The position numbers and the translations under genes are program-made. 64,000 nucleotides of DNA, from assembly GCA_964397045.1 (NCBI GenBank), contig CAYNHF010000012.1, forward strand, positions 10,148-74,147. The letters run 5' to 3'. The notes beneath the pieces are model-generated. The model did no database searches and was not told the DNA's origin. It saw nothing but the letters and a program-made list of their open reading frames with translations. This DNA comes from CAYNHF01 sp964397045 (GTDB lineage: Bacteria; Actinomycetota; Acidimicrobiia; Spongiisociales; UBA5794). This document shows, one piece after another, positions 50,785 to 59,199 of the stretch (position 1 is its first letter; each line of letters opens with the position of its first letter).

Positions 50785-51208
50785 CTCCAACCACCACGAT
50801 CAGGTGGTACTTGCCGATGATCACCTCGTCGCCCGGTTTGAGGCGTGTGTCGTCTACTCGAACGAGGTTGACGTAGGTACCGTTGGTGGAGCCGACGTCT
50901 TCGACCCGCAAACCTGCCGCGTCGACCGTGAACCGCACATGGTGGCGTGAGACGGTGACATCTCCGAGGAAAATGTCGACGTCGTCTGATCTGCCCGCGA
51001 GGGTTTCACCGTCTCCCAACACGTACGTGAGCCCGGCCCGAGGGCCGCGTTCCACGGTCAAGGCATAGCGGAATCTGCCCGCAACGCGGGCTTCGCCGGG
51101 CGCCGCGTCCGGGCGGGTCGGCACAGGGCGGTAAGTGACGGTCGGGTCGCCGTCATCTGCCTCCAGTTGATCGTGCTCGCGCGCTTCCTCGTCGCGGTGG
51201 GTATCCAT
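50777..51208 (-). CDS. GarA/OdhI-like FHA-domain protein
   Basis: A 143-residue signalling protein. The FHA domain spans about 50-140: LAGRSDDVDIFLGDVTVSRHHVRF with GR at 72-73 and SRHH at 88-91, then DVGSTNGTYVN with NG at 109-110. In mycobacteria the phosphorylated form binds and inhibits 2-oxoglutarate dehydrogenase. The N-terminal tail has TVTYRP (T23, T25) where GarA and OdhI have their ETTS phosphosite, but the match is loose. The ATG has TACCAT six bases upstream. The gene lies next to gcvH and the FtsR-like gene. Confidence 0.85.
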   Translation of the reverse strand: MDTHRDEEAREHDQLEADDGDPTVTYRPVPTRPDAAPGEARVAGRFRYALTVERGPRAGLTYVLGDGETLAGRSDDVDIFLGDVTVSRHHVRFTVDAAGLRVEDVGSTNGTYVNLVRVDDTRLKPGDEVIIGKYHLIVVVGDE

Positions 51209-51214
51209 GGGGCC

Positions 51215-51220
51215 ATGGTA
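51215..51220 (-). promoter_or_regulatory. -10 hexamer of a leaderless gene (garA-like)
   Basis: Reads TACCAT on the minus strand, six bases before ATG 51208. Confidence 0.6.
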
Positions 51221-51311
51221 GCCCACATACCTCAACTAGCGGTTGAGGGTGGAGTGGCAGATCGGTGGTACCAGGGCACCAACGCGGCCACTGGATTGCC
51301 TTCCTTCTGCG

Positions 51312-51698
51312 CTATTCGGTGTACGTCGTGTACGCGGCTGCATCCATCAACACCGATACGTCTGCCCCGTCTGCGGGTGTGAGCACCATGAACCACCCCT
51401 CGCCGTAGGGGTCGCTATTCACCAGTTCGGGAGCATCCACCAGAGCGTCGTTGACTACGGTCACGGTGCCCCCCACCGGGGCATAGACCTCCGATACGGA
51501 CTTGGTGGATTCGACCTCGCCGAACACCTCTCCGGCGGTCACTTCGACCCCTATCTCGGGGAGTTCCACAAAGACCACGTCACCAAGGGCGTCCTGGGCG
51601 AAGTCGGTGATCCCGACGCGGAGCGTCCCGTCTGCTTCGGCTCGTACCCACTCGTGGTTCTCCGCGTACTGCAGGTCTGCTGGAATCTGCACTGTCAC
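51312..51698 (-). CDS. gcvH: Glycine cleavage system H protein
   Basis: A 128-residue lipoyl carrier protein. The lipoylated Lys is K66 in VESTKSVSEVYAP; YAENHEWVRAEADGTLRVGITDFAQ is the typical opening, and NSDPYGEGWFMVL the end. It shuttles the aminomethyl group between the P and T proteins. The start is GTG 51698. It is read in the same direction as garA but with a 100-base gap and a separate garA promoter. gcvT lies about 5.5 kb away in the same block. Confidence 0.93.
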   Translation of the reverse strand: MTVQIPADLQYAENHEWVRAEADGTLRVGITDFAQDALGDVVFVELPEIGVEVTAGEVFGEVESTKSVSEVYAPVGGTVTVVNDALVDAPELVNSDPYGEGWFMVLTPADGADVSVLMDAAAYTTYTE

Positions 51699-51833
51699 CC
51701 TCTCTCGACGTCAGGCCGGTACACCTCGGAGTGGCGCCCCTCGTGCGCCTCGCCTGCGGATCCGCAGCTTACCGAGTCGCCGTGGAGGCGGGGCGAAGCT
51801 GCTGTGCCGGAGCCCCGTCCGTCGCCGTCTCGC

Positions 51834-52388
51834 TCAAGCTTCCTGCGGGCCGTCCTGGGCCATGATCTTGCGGGCGTCTCCGAGGTACTGGAACGCGGTG
51901 ATGTAGTAGAGCACGAGGCCGGGCAAGCCGGTCAGGTAGGCAGCCCACACGAGGAAATCTATGTCGGCGCCGACGCCGACGTAGAAAAAGGAAATCGAGA
52001 AGTAGAGCAACAGGGTTGCCGTCTTGCCGAGCCACCGAACGGTCAGCTTGGTACCGGCTCTCCAGCCGATGATCAGGGCCCCGACACCGATCAGTACTTC
52101 GCGAAGGATGATCGCCCAGCCGAACCACGCGGGAAAGATCTCGCCGTGAATCAAGCCGGCGATGATGGCGGACGCCACCGCGAGACGGTCGGCGAGAGGA
52201 TCGAGGAACTCTCCGAGTTTGGAGGTCTGGTTCCATCTTCGCGCGATATAGCCGTCGATCCAGTCGGTCGCCCCGATGAAGCCGAGCAGCAACCCGGCCC
52301 ATGCGACTTCGTCTGCTGCCAGAACCAGCCACAAGAACAGCGGCACGAGCAGGAGTCGAAAGATCGAGATGACGTTGGGAATGGTCAT
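51834..52388 (-). CDS. pgsA: CDP-alcohol phosphatidyltransferase (PgsA-like)
   Basis: A 184-residue inner-membrane enzyme of phospholipid synthesis with about five or six helices. The full CDP-alcohol motif is present: D45-G46, A49-R50, G59, D63 and D67, in DWIDGYIARRWNQ to FLDPLADR. It probably joins CDP-diacylglycerol to glycerol-3-phosphate, though related enzymes make other headgroups. ATG 52388 is preferred, as the first helix (IPNVISIFRLLLVPL) begins just after. A PgsA paralogue lies near gcvH and garA in mycobacteria too. Confidence 0.85.
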   Translation of the reverse strand: MTIPNVISIFRLLLVPLFLWLVLAADEVAWAGLLLGFIGATDWIDGYIARRWNQTSKLGEFLDPLADRLAVASAIIAGLIHGEIFPAWFGWAIILREVLIGVGALIIGWRAGTKLTVRWLGKTATLLLYFSISFFYVGVGADIDFLVWAAYLTGLPGLVLYYITAFQYLGDARKIMAQDGPQEA

Positions 52389-52476
52389 GATGGGAAGGCC
52401 TTCGGTCGAACGGCAACCCAGCAGCAGGTGACGAACGCCTCGCCGGGGCCGCAGACGTTGTGTGGTACGGCGCCGT

Positions 52477-52881
52477 TCACACCTCGACAACCCGAAATGT
52501 GATTCGCGCCAACTCGTCGTCTTCGTGGCTGACAACGAAGGCGTACCCTTTGGCCTCCTCGAACCTGACGTTGTGGAACGGACTCACGATCGGGACGATG
52601 CTCGACGAACCCGGCGGTAGGTTGGGAGGTGCACCGACCCGCATCTTGCCCTTGGCTTCGACGCCGAGTTCCTTTCCGTCCTCATCAATCAGGGTGATCA
52701 TGATCTCCAGGTTGCGATGGCGCTCGTCGGGATCGACCTCCGCCACCAACGCCACCGTCAGATTGCGGTGCACCACGGGCAGGGTTCGTGCGCTGATGGT
52801 GTCGAACCCACCCCCGAGCACGAAGAGTTTCCCTCCCTGCACCTGAGCGGCATCCGCCAGCATTGCGGTGGTGAACCTCAT
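52477..52881 (-). CDS. DUF6941-type conserved protein
   Basis: A 134-residue soluble beta-rich protein starting MRFTTAMLADAAQVQGGKLFVLGGGFDTI, with VVHRNLTVALVAEVDPDERHR and an ending FVVSHEDDELARITFRV. Proteins with this ADAAQV..GKL.VLGGG start are common in actinobacteria and unstudied. Its ATG overlaps the stop of the VOC gene by four bases, so they are co-translated; GGGAG precedes the start. Function unknown. Confidence 0.65.
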   Translation of the reverse strand: MRFTTAMLADAAQVQGGKLFVLGGGFDTISARTLPVVHRNLTVALVAEVDPDERHRNLEIMITLIDEDGKELGVEAKGKMRVGAPPNLPPGSSSIVPIVSPFHNVRFEEAKGYAFVVSHEDDELARITFRVVEV

Positions 52882-53192
52882 GGTGAACTCCCCTCGGCGT
52901 CGCGGACCCGTATCCAGCGGGTGTCCTCCAATGGGGTAATGACGCTGGCGCCCTCACCGACCACATAGTCGGTCGCGTCTTCGAGGGTGAAGAATGGGCT
53001 GAAGGCCGGCGTCTGCTCCTCGGGGACCTCCGCGAGTACCATCGCTGCACTGCCCGACTCGAGCCTGCCGCCTCGATGACCCTCGGTCTCCCACTCCGTG
53101 CTGAAGGAGAAACCGAGCGCAGACCAGAACGACACACTTGCTTCCCATTGGTGGGTTTCGATATCCAGATGTCCGAGTCCGGTAACGCTCAC
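52878..53192 (-). CDS. Glyoxalase/VOC-fold protein
   Basis: A 104-residue single VOC module: GLGHLDIETHQWEASVSFWSALGFSF, then GGRLESGSAAMVLAEVPEE, and WIRVRDAEGS at the end. Metal-ligand positions are only partly kept, with His in the first strand and an acidic residue late, so it may be a binding protein or an incomplete enzyme. The start is GTG 53192, with TAGATT seven bases before it. It is divergent from a nuclease/phosphatase gene. Confidence 0.7.
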   Translation of the reverse strand: MSVTGLGHLDIETHQWEASVSFWSALGFSFSTEWETEGHRGGRLESGSAAMVLAEVPEEQTPAFSPFFTLEDATDYVVGEGASVITPLEDTRWIRVRDAEGSSP

Positions 53193-53251
53193 CTGGTGGA
53201 ATCTAGCGTTCTACCGGTGTGGTCCGGTCCACCCGATAGGATTCTGCGCTG

Positions 53252-53935
53252 ATGTCCATCATCCGGATCCTGAGCGCCAACCTGCAGAACGGAGGGGCGG
53301 CGCCGAGCGCGCTCGAGAGTGTCCTCGGAACGTGGCAGCCCGACGTAGTGGTCGCTCAGGAGCTGGCGGCCGACTGCGCCGACGTGCTCGAGGCGTGCTT
53401 CTCTCACGGCGTGTTACAACCCGGAATTGACTATGCGGGCGTCGGTCTGGTCGCCCGGCTACCGATCACAGTCGCGCCCGTGCCGCTGGTGCACAGGACA
53501 GGACTCGCTGGGACGCTGGACCGACCGCACTGGCCGGTGAGTCAACCGGTCGAGGTTGTTGGGGTTCACTTGACGAACCCACTGCAACGTCCGCTGCGGG
53601 GAGCTGGTCACACCCGCGGCCGAGAGGCTGCCGTCCTGGTCGAGCGAGGACTACCGGACCACCCCCGAGTCGTGATTGGCGACATGAACGCAACTCCGGC
53701 ATGGCCGCTGTACCGGTCACTTCGAAAACTCGGGGACGATGCGGGGCGTGCCGCAGGGCGGCCCCGCCGGACCTGGTCACCGCTCTGGTGGCAGCCGGCA
53801 CTTCTCCGCATCGACCACGCGTTCGTGCATGGCGCAGAGGTGGCTGCGGTGGGTCGCGCCCGCTTGCGTGGCAGCGACCATCGAGCACTGATCGTTGATG
53901 TCCGGGTGACCGGCGGTCCGGCAGACCAGAGATAG
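53252..53935 (+). CDS. Endonuclease/exonuclease/phosphatase-fold protein
   Basis: A 227-residue protein of the DNase I-like fold. RILSANLQNGGAAP carries the first Asn, VVVAQELAADC the metal Glu, RVVIGDMNATPAW the Asp-x-Asn pair, and LRGSDHRALIVDVRV the final Asp-His. The set is complete, so it is probably an active phosphodiesterase or nuclease; the substrate may be a nucleic acid, lipid or sugar phosphate. It has no signal peptide. TAGGAT lies nine bases before the ATG. Confidence 0.82.
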   Translation: MSIIRILSANLQNGGAAPSALESVLGTWQPDVVVAQELAADCADVLEACFSHGVLQPGIDYAGVGLVARLPITVAPVPLVHRTGLAGTLDRPHWPVSQPVEVVGVHLTNPLQRPLRGAGHTRGREAAVLVERGLPDHPRVVIGDMNATPAWPLYRSLRKLGDDAGRAAGRPRRTWSPLWWQPALLRIDHAFVHGAEVAAVGRARLRGSDHRALIVDVRVTGGPADQR

Positions 53936-53966
53936 GTACCGCGTCGGCCGGTTATGTCCGAATCAC

Positions 53967-54371
53967 TCAGAGGCCCAGGATCTGGCGTTTCTTGGCGTTG
54001 AACTCGTCTTCCGTGAGGACGCCCGCATCGCGGAGCTGACCCAGTTTCTCCAACTCCTCGATGTAGTCGGGTTCGCCACCGGTGCCAGGCGCTGCAGCTG
54101 CGGCAGGTGCCGCCGAACCTTGCTCACGATCCTGCGCGGTAACCGTCTGCTTCTCGATGCCCAGCTGATCCATCGCCTGGCTCAGTTCGGCGTCTGTGAG
54201 TTCCTCGGGATCGGTGCCTGTGTACTCCTTGACCCGCTCGGCGTCGCGAGTACTCATCTTGTACGTGCCAAATGCCACGAGTCCACCGACGAGGACAATC
54301 CTCCTGCGACGCCGCCTTCGCCTCGTCCTCCGGACGCTGCCTCCCCGCATTCCTCCGCCACGTCTCGGCAT
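53967..54371 (-). CDS. SHOCT-domain small membrane-associated protein
   Basis: A 134-residue protein. The N-terminus is extremely basic (RRTRRRRRRRR), then a short hydrophobic segment (IVLVGGLVAFGTY) acts as one helix; a flexible Ala/Gly/Pro-rich linker follows, and the end (EELEKLGQLRDAGVLTEDEFNAKKRQIL) is a standard SHOCT motif, found in oligomerising or lipid-linked proteins. AGGACAGGG precedes the ATG. It lies 14 bases after the methyltransferase gene on the same strand. Confidence 0.75.
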   Translation of the reverse strand: MPRRGGGMRGGSVRRTRRRRRRRRIVLVGGLVAFGTYKMSTRDAERVKEYTGTDPEELTDAELSQAMDQLGIEKQTVTAQDREQGSAAPAAAAAPGTGGEPDYIEELEKLGQLRDAGVLTEDEFNAKKRQILGL

Positions 54372-54385
54372 GCCCTGTCCTTTCG

Positions 54386-55360
54386 CTACATGGAGCTACC
54401 TCGCAAGCGACCATACACGGTTGATGAAGGGGACATGGTGCCAGCCTGCCCGGACCACTCAGCACCGCCGTGGCCGACCTCCAAGACAACCGGTAGCACG
54501 TCGCCCTGATCCAACTGCAAGGGCCGGGCGAGGGGAAGGATCGCCTGCTGCCGGCTCGGTACGTCCGAGGGTGGTCGGCTGCTGACCACCAAACCGCCAC
54601 CGAGGTCGGCGTTGAACCACAGCCAGAGAGCGTGCACCGTCCCGGATCGACGAGCGGTCAAGCTGATCCCGGCTGCCAGCGAGGTAGTTCTCTGCGCCAG
54701 ATCAACCTGGAAGGCGCGCACTGGGTCGCTGACCATGCTGAGTTCAGTCAGGTCCGCGGCCTGGATGCTATTGAGCGCCACGGTCCGCAGCGCGGAGAGG
54801 TCAAAACCGAGGAGGGGATCCTCCCAGCGATCGAACTCGGCGAAATCCCGGCGAATGTCGACCAGCGCCACATCGAGCAACAGGCGCCGCGGGATGAGTC
54901 TGGGTTCGGGTACCAGCAGGCGTTCGCCCGCGTCTGCGACCCAGGTGAGGATGCCCTCGTCGAAGCCGGCATTCCCGATGGTCTCGGTCACCAGTACATC
55001 AGCCGGCTCCGGAAGCTCCACTTCGGTGGAGAGGGCTTCGATGAAGGTGACGCGGTCGGCGAGACCGTTGGCCGTCACCACCCGTCGTGCCAGATCGATG
55101 ACGGGCCCCTGTTCGATCGCATAGACCCTTTTTGCCCCCGCTCGAGCGGCGGCCATCGCGAGAATGCCGGTGCCGGTACCGATATCGAGCACTACGTCTC
55201 CTGCCTCCACGGTACGGAGGATTGCCTCGTGAAATGCGGAAGTGCGGACCGTATCGACGAGCATCGAGTTGTGAGAATCGAATGCCAGGACACCCGTGTC
55301 GTCATAGGCGCCCGGCGAAAACGTCGCGGGCGGCGGCGGGGTGGTGGCATCGTCTCGCAT
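54386..55360 (-). CDS. SAM-dependent methyltransferase, PRMT-like
   Basis: A 324-residue enzyme. VVLDIGTGTGILAMAAARAGAKRVYAIE is the SAM-binding motif I region, with an acidic residue at the end of strand two; ADVLVTETIGNAGFDEGILTW corresponds to the double-E loop area of protein arginine methyltransferases; a C-terminal beta-barrel-like half follows. The function in bacteria is unclear; it could methylate protein or a small molecule. It leads a likely two-gene unit with the SHOCT gene. Confidence 0.8.
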   Translation of the reverse strand: MRDDATTPPPPATFSPGAYDDTGVLAFDSHNSMLVDTVRTSAFHEAILRTVEAGDVVLDIGTGTGILAMAAARAGAKRVYAIEQGPVIDLARRVVTANGLADRVTFIEALSTEVELPEPADVLVTETIGNAGFDEGILTWVADAGERLLVPEPRLIPRRLLLDVALVDIRRDFAEFDRWEDPLLGFDLSALRTVALNSIQAADLTELSMVSDPVRAFQVDLAQRTTSLAAGISLTARRSGTVHALWLWFNADLGGGLVVSSRPPSDVPSRQQAILPLARPLQLDQGDVLPVVLEVGHGGAEWSGQAGTMSPSSTVYGRLRGSSM

Positions 55361-55441
55361 GAGCGGCAGAGGCTGCCCACAACGGTTGAGATCGGCTTAA
55401 CGGACTCGGCTCAACCTGCATGAGCCCGGCGGTCTTCCGTC

Positions 55442-56698
55442 ATGGGTAGTCTCGCGTTCGGCATGAAACGCACGCCATTTCACGAGCGCACTTCGGTGTT
55501 GAACGAAGTGAGGCTCTGGCAGCATTGGGTCGGGTATCTGGCAGCGACCCGATACCAACCCTCAGCAACGGTTGAGTACTACGCGGTCCGGAACACGGTT
55601 GGCGTCTTCGATGCCTCTCCCCTGTTCAAGTATCGGATCCTCGGACCGGACGCTACCGAGCTGCTGACATACGTGTTCACCCGCGACATCCGCACCTGTG
55701 CAGTAGGCGGCAGCCACTACACAGTGTGGTGCGATGCGCGTGGCCACGTCGTAGAGGACGGTGTGGTGCTGCGGATCGCAGCTGACGACTATCTGCTGAC
55801 GGCGGCCCGTCCCAACCTCCGCTATCTCAGCCGGTACGCGGCCAAGATGGACGTACAGCTCACCGACATCTCGGAAGAGTTCGGGTTGCTGGCCGTGCAG
55901 GGTCCCCACGCGTTCGACGTTGTCGAGGCGGTGACCGCAGAACCGATCCGGCTCTCATACTTTGGCGTCACCATCACCCGGATCGGGAACGTCGAAGTGA
56001 TCGTGTCCCGGACCGGTTATACCGGGGACCTCGGCTACGAGATCTGGGTTCCGGCAAGCGGAGCGCTCGCGGTGTGGGACGCGTTGTTTGCTGCAGGCGC
56101 TCACCTACGGATCCTTCCCGTCGGCCTCGAGGCGCTGGACATCGCTCGCATCGACGCCGGGCTACTCCAGATTGACGTCGACTTCACCTCGTCGCGGTTC
56201 GCCTCGATCGATGCAGAACGAGAAACACCGATAGAACTTGGGCTCGGATGGATGCTGCGCGGGATACGTGGAGGTGACCGCGACTTCGTCGGCCGAGATG
56301 CGATGCTGGGCGAGATCGAAACTCGTGCAACCCGGTGGCAAACGGTAGGGATCATGCTCGACGTGGAGTCCTATGAGCGCACCTACGCCGGTTGCGGCTT
56401 GATACCCCCGAAGGAAGGGGTGCTGATTCGGGGATCCCTCGGCCTTTACTCGAGCGATCTCGACGAACACCCAGGCGGCAGCTACGTCGGCTACGGCACC
56501 AGCCTGAGTTGGTCGCCCATTCTGAAACGACACATTGCGATCGCGAAGTTGCCGGTGGACGTGGCGGCGCAAGGCGGAGAGGTCTACGTGGAGTTGACGG
56601 TCGCACACCGGCCGCGGTACGTCGGTGCACGTGTCACGCCAATGCCGTTCTACGACCCGCCCCGCAAGGTCGCGGCCACGGGGGGTGGGGCGCGATGA
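55442..56698 (+). CDS. GcvT-family folate-dependent aminomethyltransferase/demethylase
   Basis: A 418-residue protein of the T-protein fold, distinct from gcvT at 44758. It opens with WQHWVGYLAATRYQPSATVEYYAVRNTVGVFDASPLFKY, then LLTYVFTRDIRTCAVGGSHYTVWC, VIVSRTGYTGDLGYEIWVPA and GLEALDIARIDAGLLQ, with no obvious lipoyl partner. It is longer than the usual T protein. DmdA-like demethylases belong to this superfamily, but I cannot assign one. Its stop overlaps the start of an FAD oxidoreductase gene by four bases. Confidence 0.8.
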   Translation: MGSLAFGMKRTPFHERTSVLNEVRLWQHWVGYLAATRYQPSATVEYYAVRNTVGVFDASPLFKYRILGPDATELLTYVFTRDIRTCAVGGSHYTVWCDARGHVVEDGVVLRIAADDYLLTAARPNLRYLSRYAAKMDVQLTDISEEFGLLAVQGPHAFDVVEAVTAEPIRLSYFGVTITRIGNVEVIVSRTGYTGDLGYEIWVPASGALAVWDALFAAGAHLRILPVGLEALDIARIDAGLLQIDVDFTSSRFASIDAERETPIELGLGWMLRGIRGGDRDFVGRDAMLGEIETRATRWQTVGIMLDVESYERTYAGCGLIPPKEGVLIRGSLGLYSSDLDEHPGGSYVGYGTSLSWSPILKRHIAIAKLPVDVAAQGGEVYVELTVAHRPRYVGARVTPMPFYDPPRKVAATGGGAR

Positions 56699-58305
56699 CC
56701 AGTGAGAGAAGCTACGACGTCATCGTCATCGGCGGAGGCCACAACGGTCTGATCAACGCGGCCTACCTCGGCAAGGCCGGTCTGCGCACGCTCGTGTTGG
56801 AGGCGCGGGATCTCGTCGGTGGCGCCGCGATCACGGAAGAACTGGTTCCCGGGTATCACTTCACGACCTTCTCGTACGCAATCAGCCTGCTCCGGCCGAA
56901 TATCGTGTCCGATCTCGGTTTGGTCGAGCACGGCCTCACCGTCTTGCCCATGCCAACGTCTTTTGCTCCCATGCCGAACGGGGGCTATCTGCTGCTCGGT
57001 CCGGATGAAGACCTCAACTTCCACGAAATCGCTCGACACAGCCGCCGCGACGCGGAGGCGTATCTGGATTACACCCACCTGCTGAACCGAGTGTGTCAGG
57101 CCGTCAAGCCGCTCTTCGACTCCATCCCGCCGGATCCGACGAGCAGCGACCCCGCCGAGATCGCCCGACTCGGGTCGGTCCTGAGCTACGTAGGCGGGCT
57201 GGAGCCGGAGGTGCGGGAGCTGCTGACGCGCCTCCTCACCGGCGGTGCCGCAGACATTCTCGATGACTACTTCGAGACCGACATCCTGAAGGGGCTGCTC
57301 GCCTCCTCCGGGATCATCGGCAGCCGGGTCGGACCCCGGGGCCCGGGATCGGGCATCGTGCTCCTCTACCACAACCTTGGTGAGGTCGATGGGGAGTTCG
57401 GAAGCTGGGGCTTTCACAAACGGGGCAACGGTGGCTTCACCCAGGTCGTCGCCGCGGCGGCGAACGCCGCAGGGGTCGACATCGAACTGAGCGCTCGGGT
57501 CGCTGCGGTCGTAACTGCTGGGCAACGGGTCACGGGAGTGACGCTCGAGGACGGGAGGGAGTTTCGGGCGCCGGTTGTGGTGAGTGCCCTCGACCCGCGC
57601 CGGACGTTCCTGGAACTCACGGATCCTGCGGAACTACCGAACGATCTGGTCACCTCCATCGAGGACTTCAAGTTCCAGGGAACCTCGGCGAAGGTCAACT
57701 TCGCTCTGAACGGCCTCCCCGAGTACCCCTCGCTGCCGGGAAGATCCGACATGTATCGCGGCTTCATCAACATCGCTCCCTCCATCGACTATCTCGAAGC
57801 TGCCTTCGCAGATGCCGTCGAGGGTCGATTGAGCCGCGAGCCGTACCTCGACTGTTGTATCCAGTCCGTGATTGATCCTGACATGGCACCGGCCGGTCGC
57901 CATGTGATGTCGTGTTTCGTGCAGTACGCGCCGTACCACCTGGCTGATGGGAATTGGGACTCCGAACGGGAGCACCTCGGCGATCGAGTGCAAGCTGTGT
58001 TGGAGCGCTACTTCCCAGGATTCGGCTCGATGGTGGTGCATCGAGAGGTAGTGACTCCGCTGGACATCGAACGGGTCACGGGGCTCAGTGAGGGGAACAT
58101 CTTCGCCGGTGAGTTTCTGCGGGATCAGATGTACTTCTTCCGGCCGGCCGCGGGATGGAACCAGTACCGCACCCCGATCCTCGGCTACTACCAGTGTGGC
58201 TCGGGGACGCACCCCGGGGGGTGTGTGACCGGGGGGCCAGGGATGCTGGCAGCAGCCCAGATTCTCGCCGACCGGGCGACGGCAGATTCGCCGTCACCAT
58301 CCTGA
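56695..58305 (+). CDS. FAD-dependent oxidoreductase, phytoene-dehydrogenase-like
   Basis: A 536-residue flavoprotein. DVIVIGGGHNGLINAAYLGKAG at about 8-29 is the FAD motif; LEARDLVGGAAITEEL, SRVGPRGPGSGIVLLYHNL, and a C-terminal YYQCGSGTHPGGCVTGGPGMLAA complete the PYROXD2-like amine-oxidase/phytoene-desaturase pattern. Its ATG overlaps the stop of the GcvT-like gene by four bases, so the two probably act on one substrate, perhaps oxidising a methylated amine or a related compound before one-carbon transfer (inference). A strong hairpin follows the stop. Confidence 0.84.
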   Translation: MTSERSYDVIVIGGGHNGLINAAYLGKAGLRTLVLEARDLVGGAAITEELVPGYHFTTFSYAISLLRPNIVSDLGLVEHGLTVLPMPTSFAPMPNGGYLLLGPDEDLNFHEIARHSRRDAEAYLDYTHLLNRVCQAVKPLFDSIPPDPTSSDPAEIARLGSVLSYVGGLEPEVRELLTRLLTGGAADILDDYFETDILKGLLASSGIIGSRVGPRGPGSGIVLLYHNLGEVDGEFGSWGFHKRGNGGFTQVVAAAANAAGVDIELSARVAAVVTAGQRVTGVTLEDGREFRAPVVVSALDPRRTFLELTDPAELPNDLVTSIEDFKFQGTSAKVNFALNGLPEYPSLPGRSDMYRGFINIAPSIDYLEAAFADAVEGRLSREPYLDCCIQSVIDPDMAPAGRHVMSCFVQYAPYHLADGNWDSEREHLGDRVQAVLERYFPGFGSMVVHREVVTPLDIERVTGLSEGNIFAGEFLRDQMYFFRPAAGWNQYRTPILGYYQCGSGTHPGGCVTGGPGMLAAAQILADRATADSPSPS

Positions 58306-58310
58306 CGCGC

Positions 58311-58338
58311 CACGGCCCCGGTGGTTACCGGGGCCGTG
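58311..58338. terminator. Hairpin terminator between convergent genes
   Basis: CACGGCCCCGG (58311-58321) pairs perfectly with CCGGGGCCGTG (58328-58338) around TGGTTA. Only two T residues follow. It lies between the FAD-oxidase stop and the surface-protein stop. Confidence 0.75.
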
Positions 58339-58362
58339 TTGAAGGTTGCGCTGTTGCCGGTG

Positions 58363-59199
58363 TCAGTCTCTGCGTGCAGCGGCCGTACCTGCCACCCTGG
58401 CCCACGCCACGACGGAGAGACCGAAGAGGAAGATCAGGAGGCCGGCCATTGCGACATCCTCGATCTCGGCGCCCGTATCGGGCAGCGTCTCGACCCCGGA
58501 AGACAGCACCTGGAGGGTCGTCGTCGTCGCCTCGGTGCTCGTCGAGCCCTGGGTTGTCGTTGTTGTCGGTGCCTCCGTGGTCGTGGTGGTCGCCTGAGTC
58601 GACGTCGGGGCGACGGACGTAGTTGTCGTCGTTGGTGCCTCAGTGGTGCTTGTGGTCGCCTCTGTGGTGGTGGTCGTCGTGGTCGGCTCTTCGGTGGTGG
58701 TGGTCGTGGTCGGCGCCTCGGTCGTCGTGGTCGTGACTACCGCATCCTCACCTTTGCAGATGATCCAATGCGACACCTGACCCTGCTCCCCACCGGCATT
58801 CAAGGGACCGAAGTAGGGAACCCCAACGGAAGGATGCGGGTAGACCGCATTCCCCGGCCCATTGCCGACGTCGACACTCCCCGACTTGACGACGAGTACC
58901 TCGTAGTGATCACCCGGCCATGCCTCACGGAAAGGCTTGAGCGTCACCGCCTGGCCGTCATTGGTGATTCTGCCGTGCTGGGTGTTGAGTTGAGCACCGT
59001 CGTGGTAGTAGCACGCGATCGCGTTTGGATACCGCGCTTCCCAGTACTCCGGATCATTCGGATTGTCCGGATTAGCAGACGCCACCGAAGCCAACACCAG
59101 AAGTTGAACAGTCAGCAATGCGAGCAGCAGCGCTGCCAGCAACACCGGCCATGATCGAATTGCCCCTACAGTCCGCGATTGCCCGCGCATATCACTCAC
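58363..59199 (-). CDS. Thr-rich LPxTG surface protein
   Basis: A 278-residue secreted protein. The signal peptide is about 1-42, with a long hydrophobic core (SWPVLLAALLLALLTVQLL) ending SVASANP. A globular part (about 43-155) with paired Cys (ACYYHDG, IICKG) follows, then a stalk of about 80 residues made almost only of Thr with Glu, Ala and Pro, resembling a glycosylated mucin-like stem. LPDTG at 239-243, a helix and a basic tail (AAARRD) complete a sortase signal. GTG 59199 is chosen because AAGGAAGG lies seven bases upstream. No sortase gene is in view. Confidence 0.8.
   Translation of the reverse strand: MSDMRGQSRTVGAIRSWPVLLAALLLALLTVQLLVLASVASANPDNPNDPEYWEARYPNAIACYYHDGAQLNTQHGRITNDGQAVTLKPFREAWPGDHYEVLVVKSGSVDVGNGPGNAVYPHPSVGVPYFGPLNAGGEQGQVSHWIICKGEDAVVTTTTTEAPTTTTTTEEPTTTTTTTEATTSTTEAPTTTTTSVAPTSTQATTTTTEAPTTTTTQGSTSTEATTTTLQVLSSGVETLPDTGAEIEDVAMAGLLIFLFGLSVVAWARVAGTAAARRD

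Noticed and set aside
58590..58760. CRISPR-like or microsatellite repeat
   Set aside because: The repetitive DNA encodes the Thr-rich stem of the surface protein in frame and has no constant repeat and spacer pattern.
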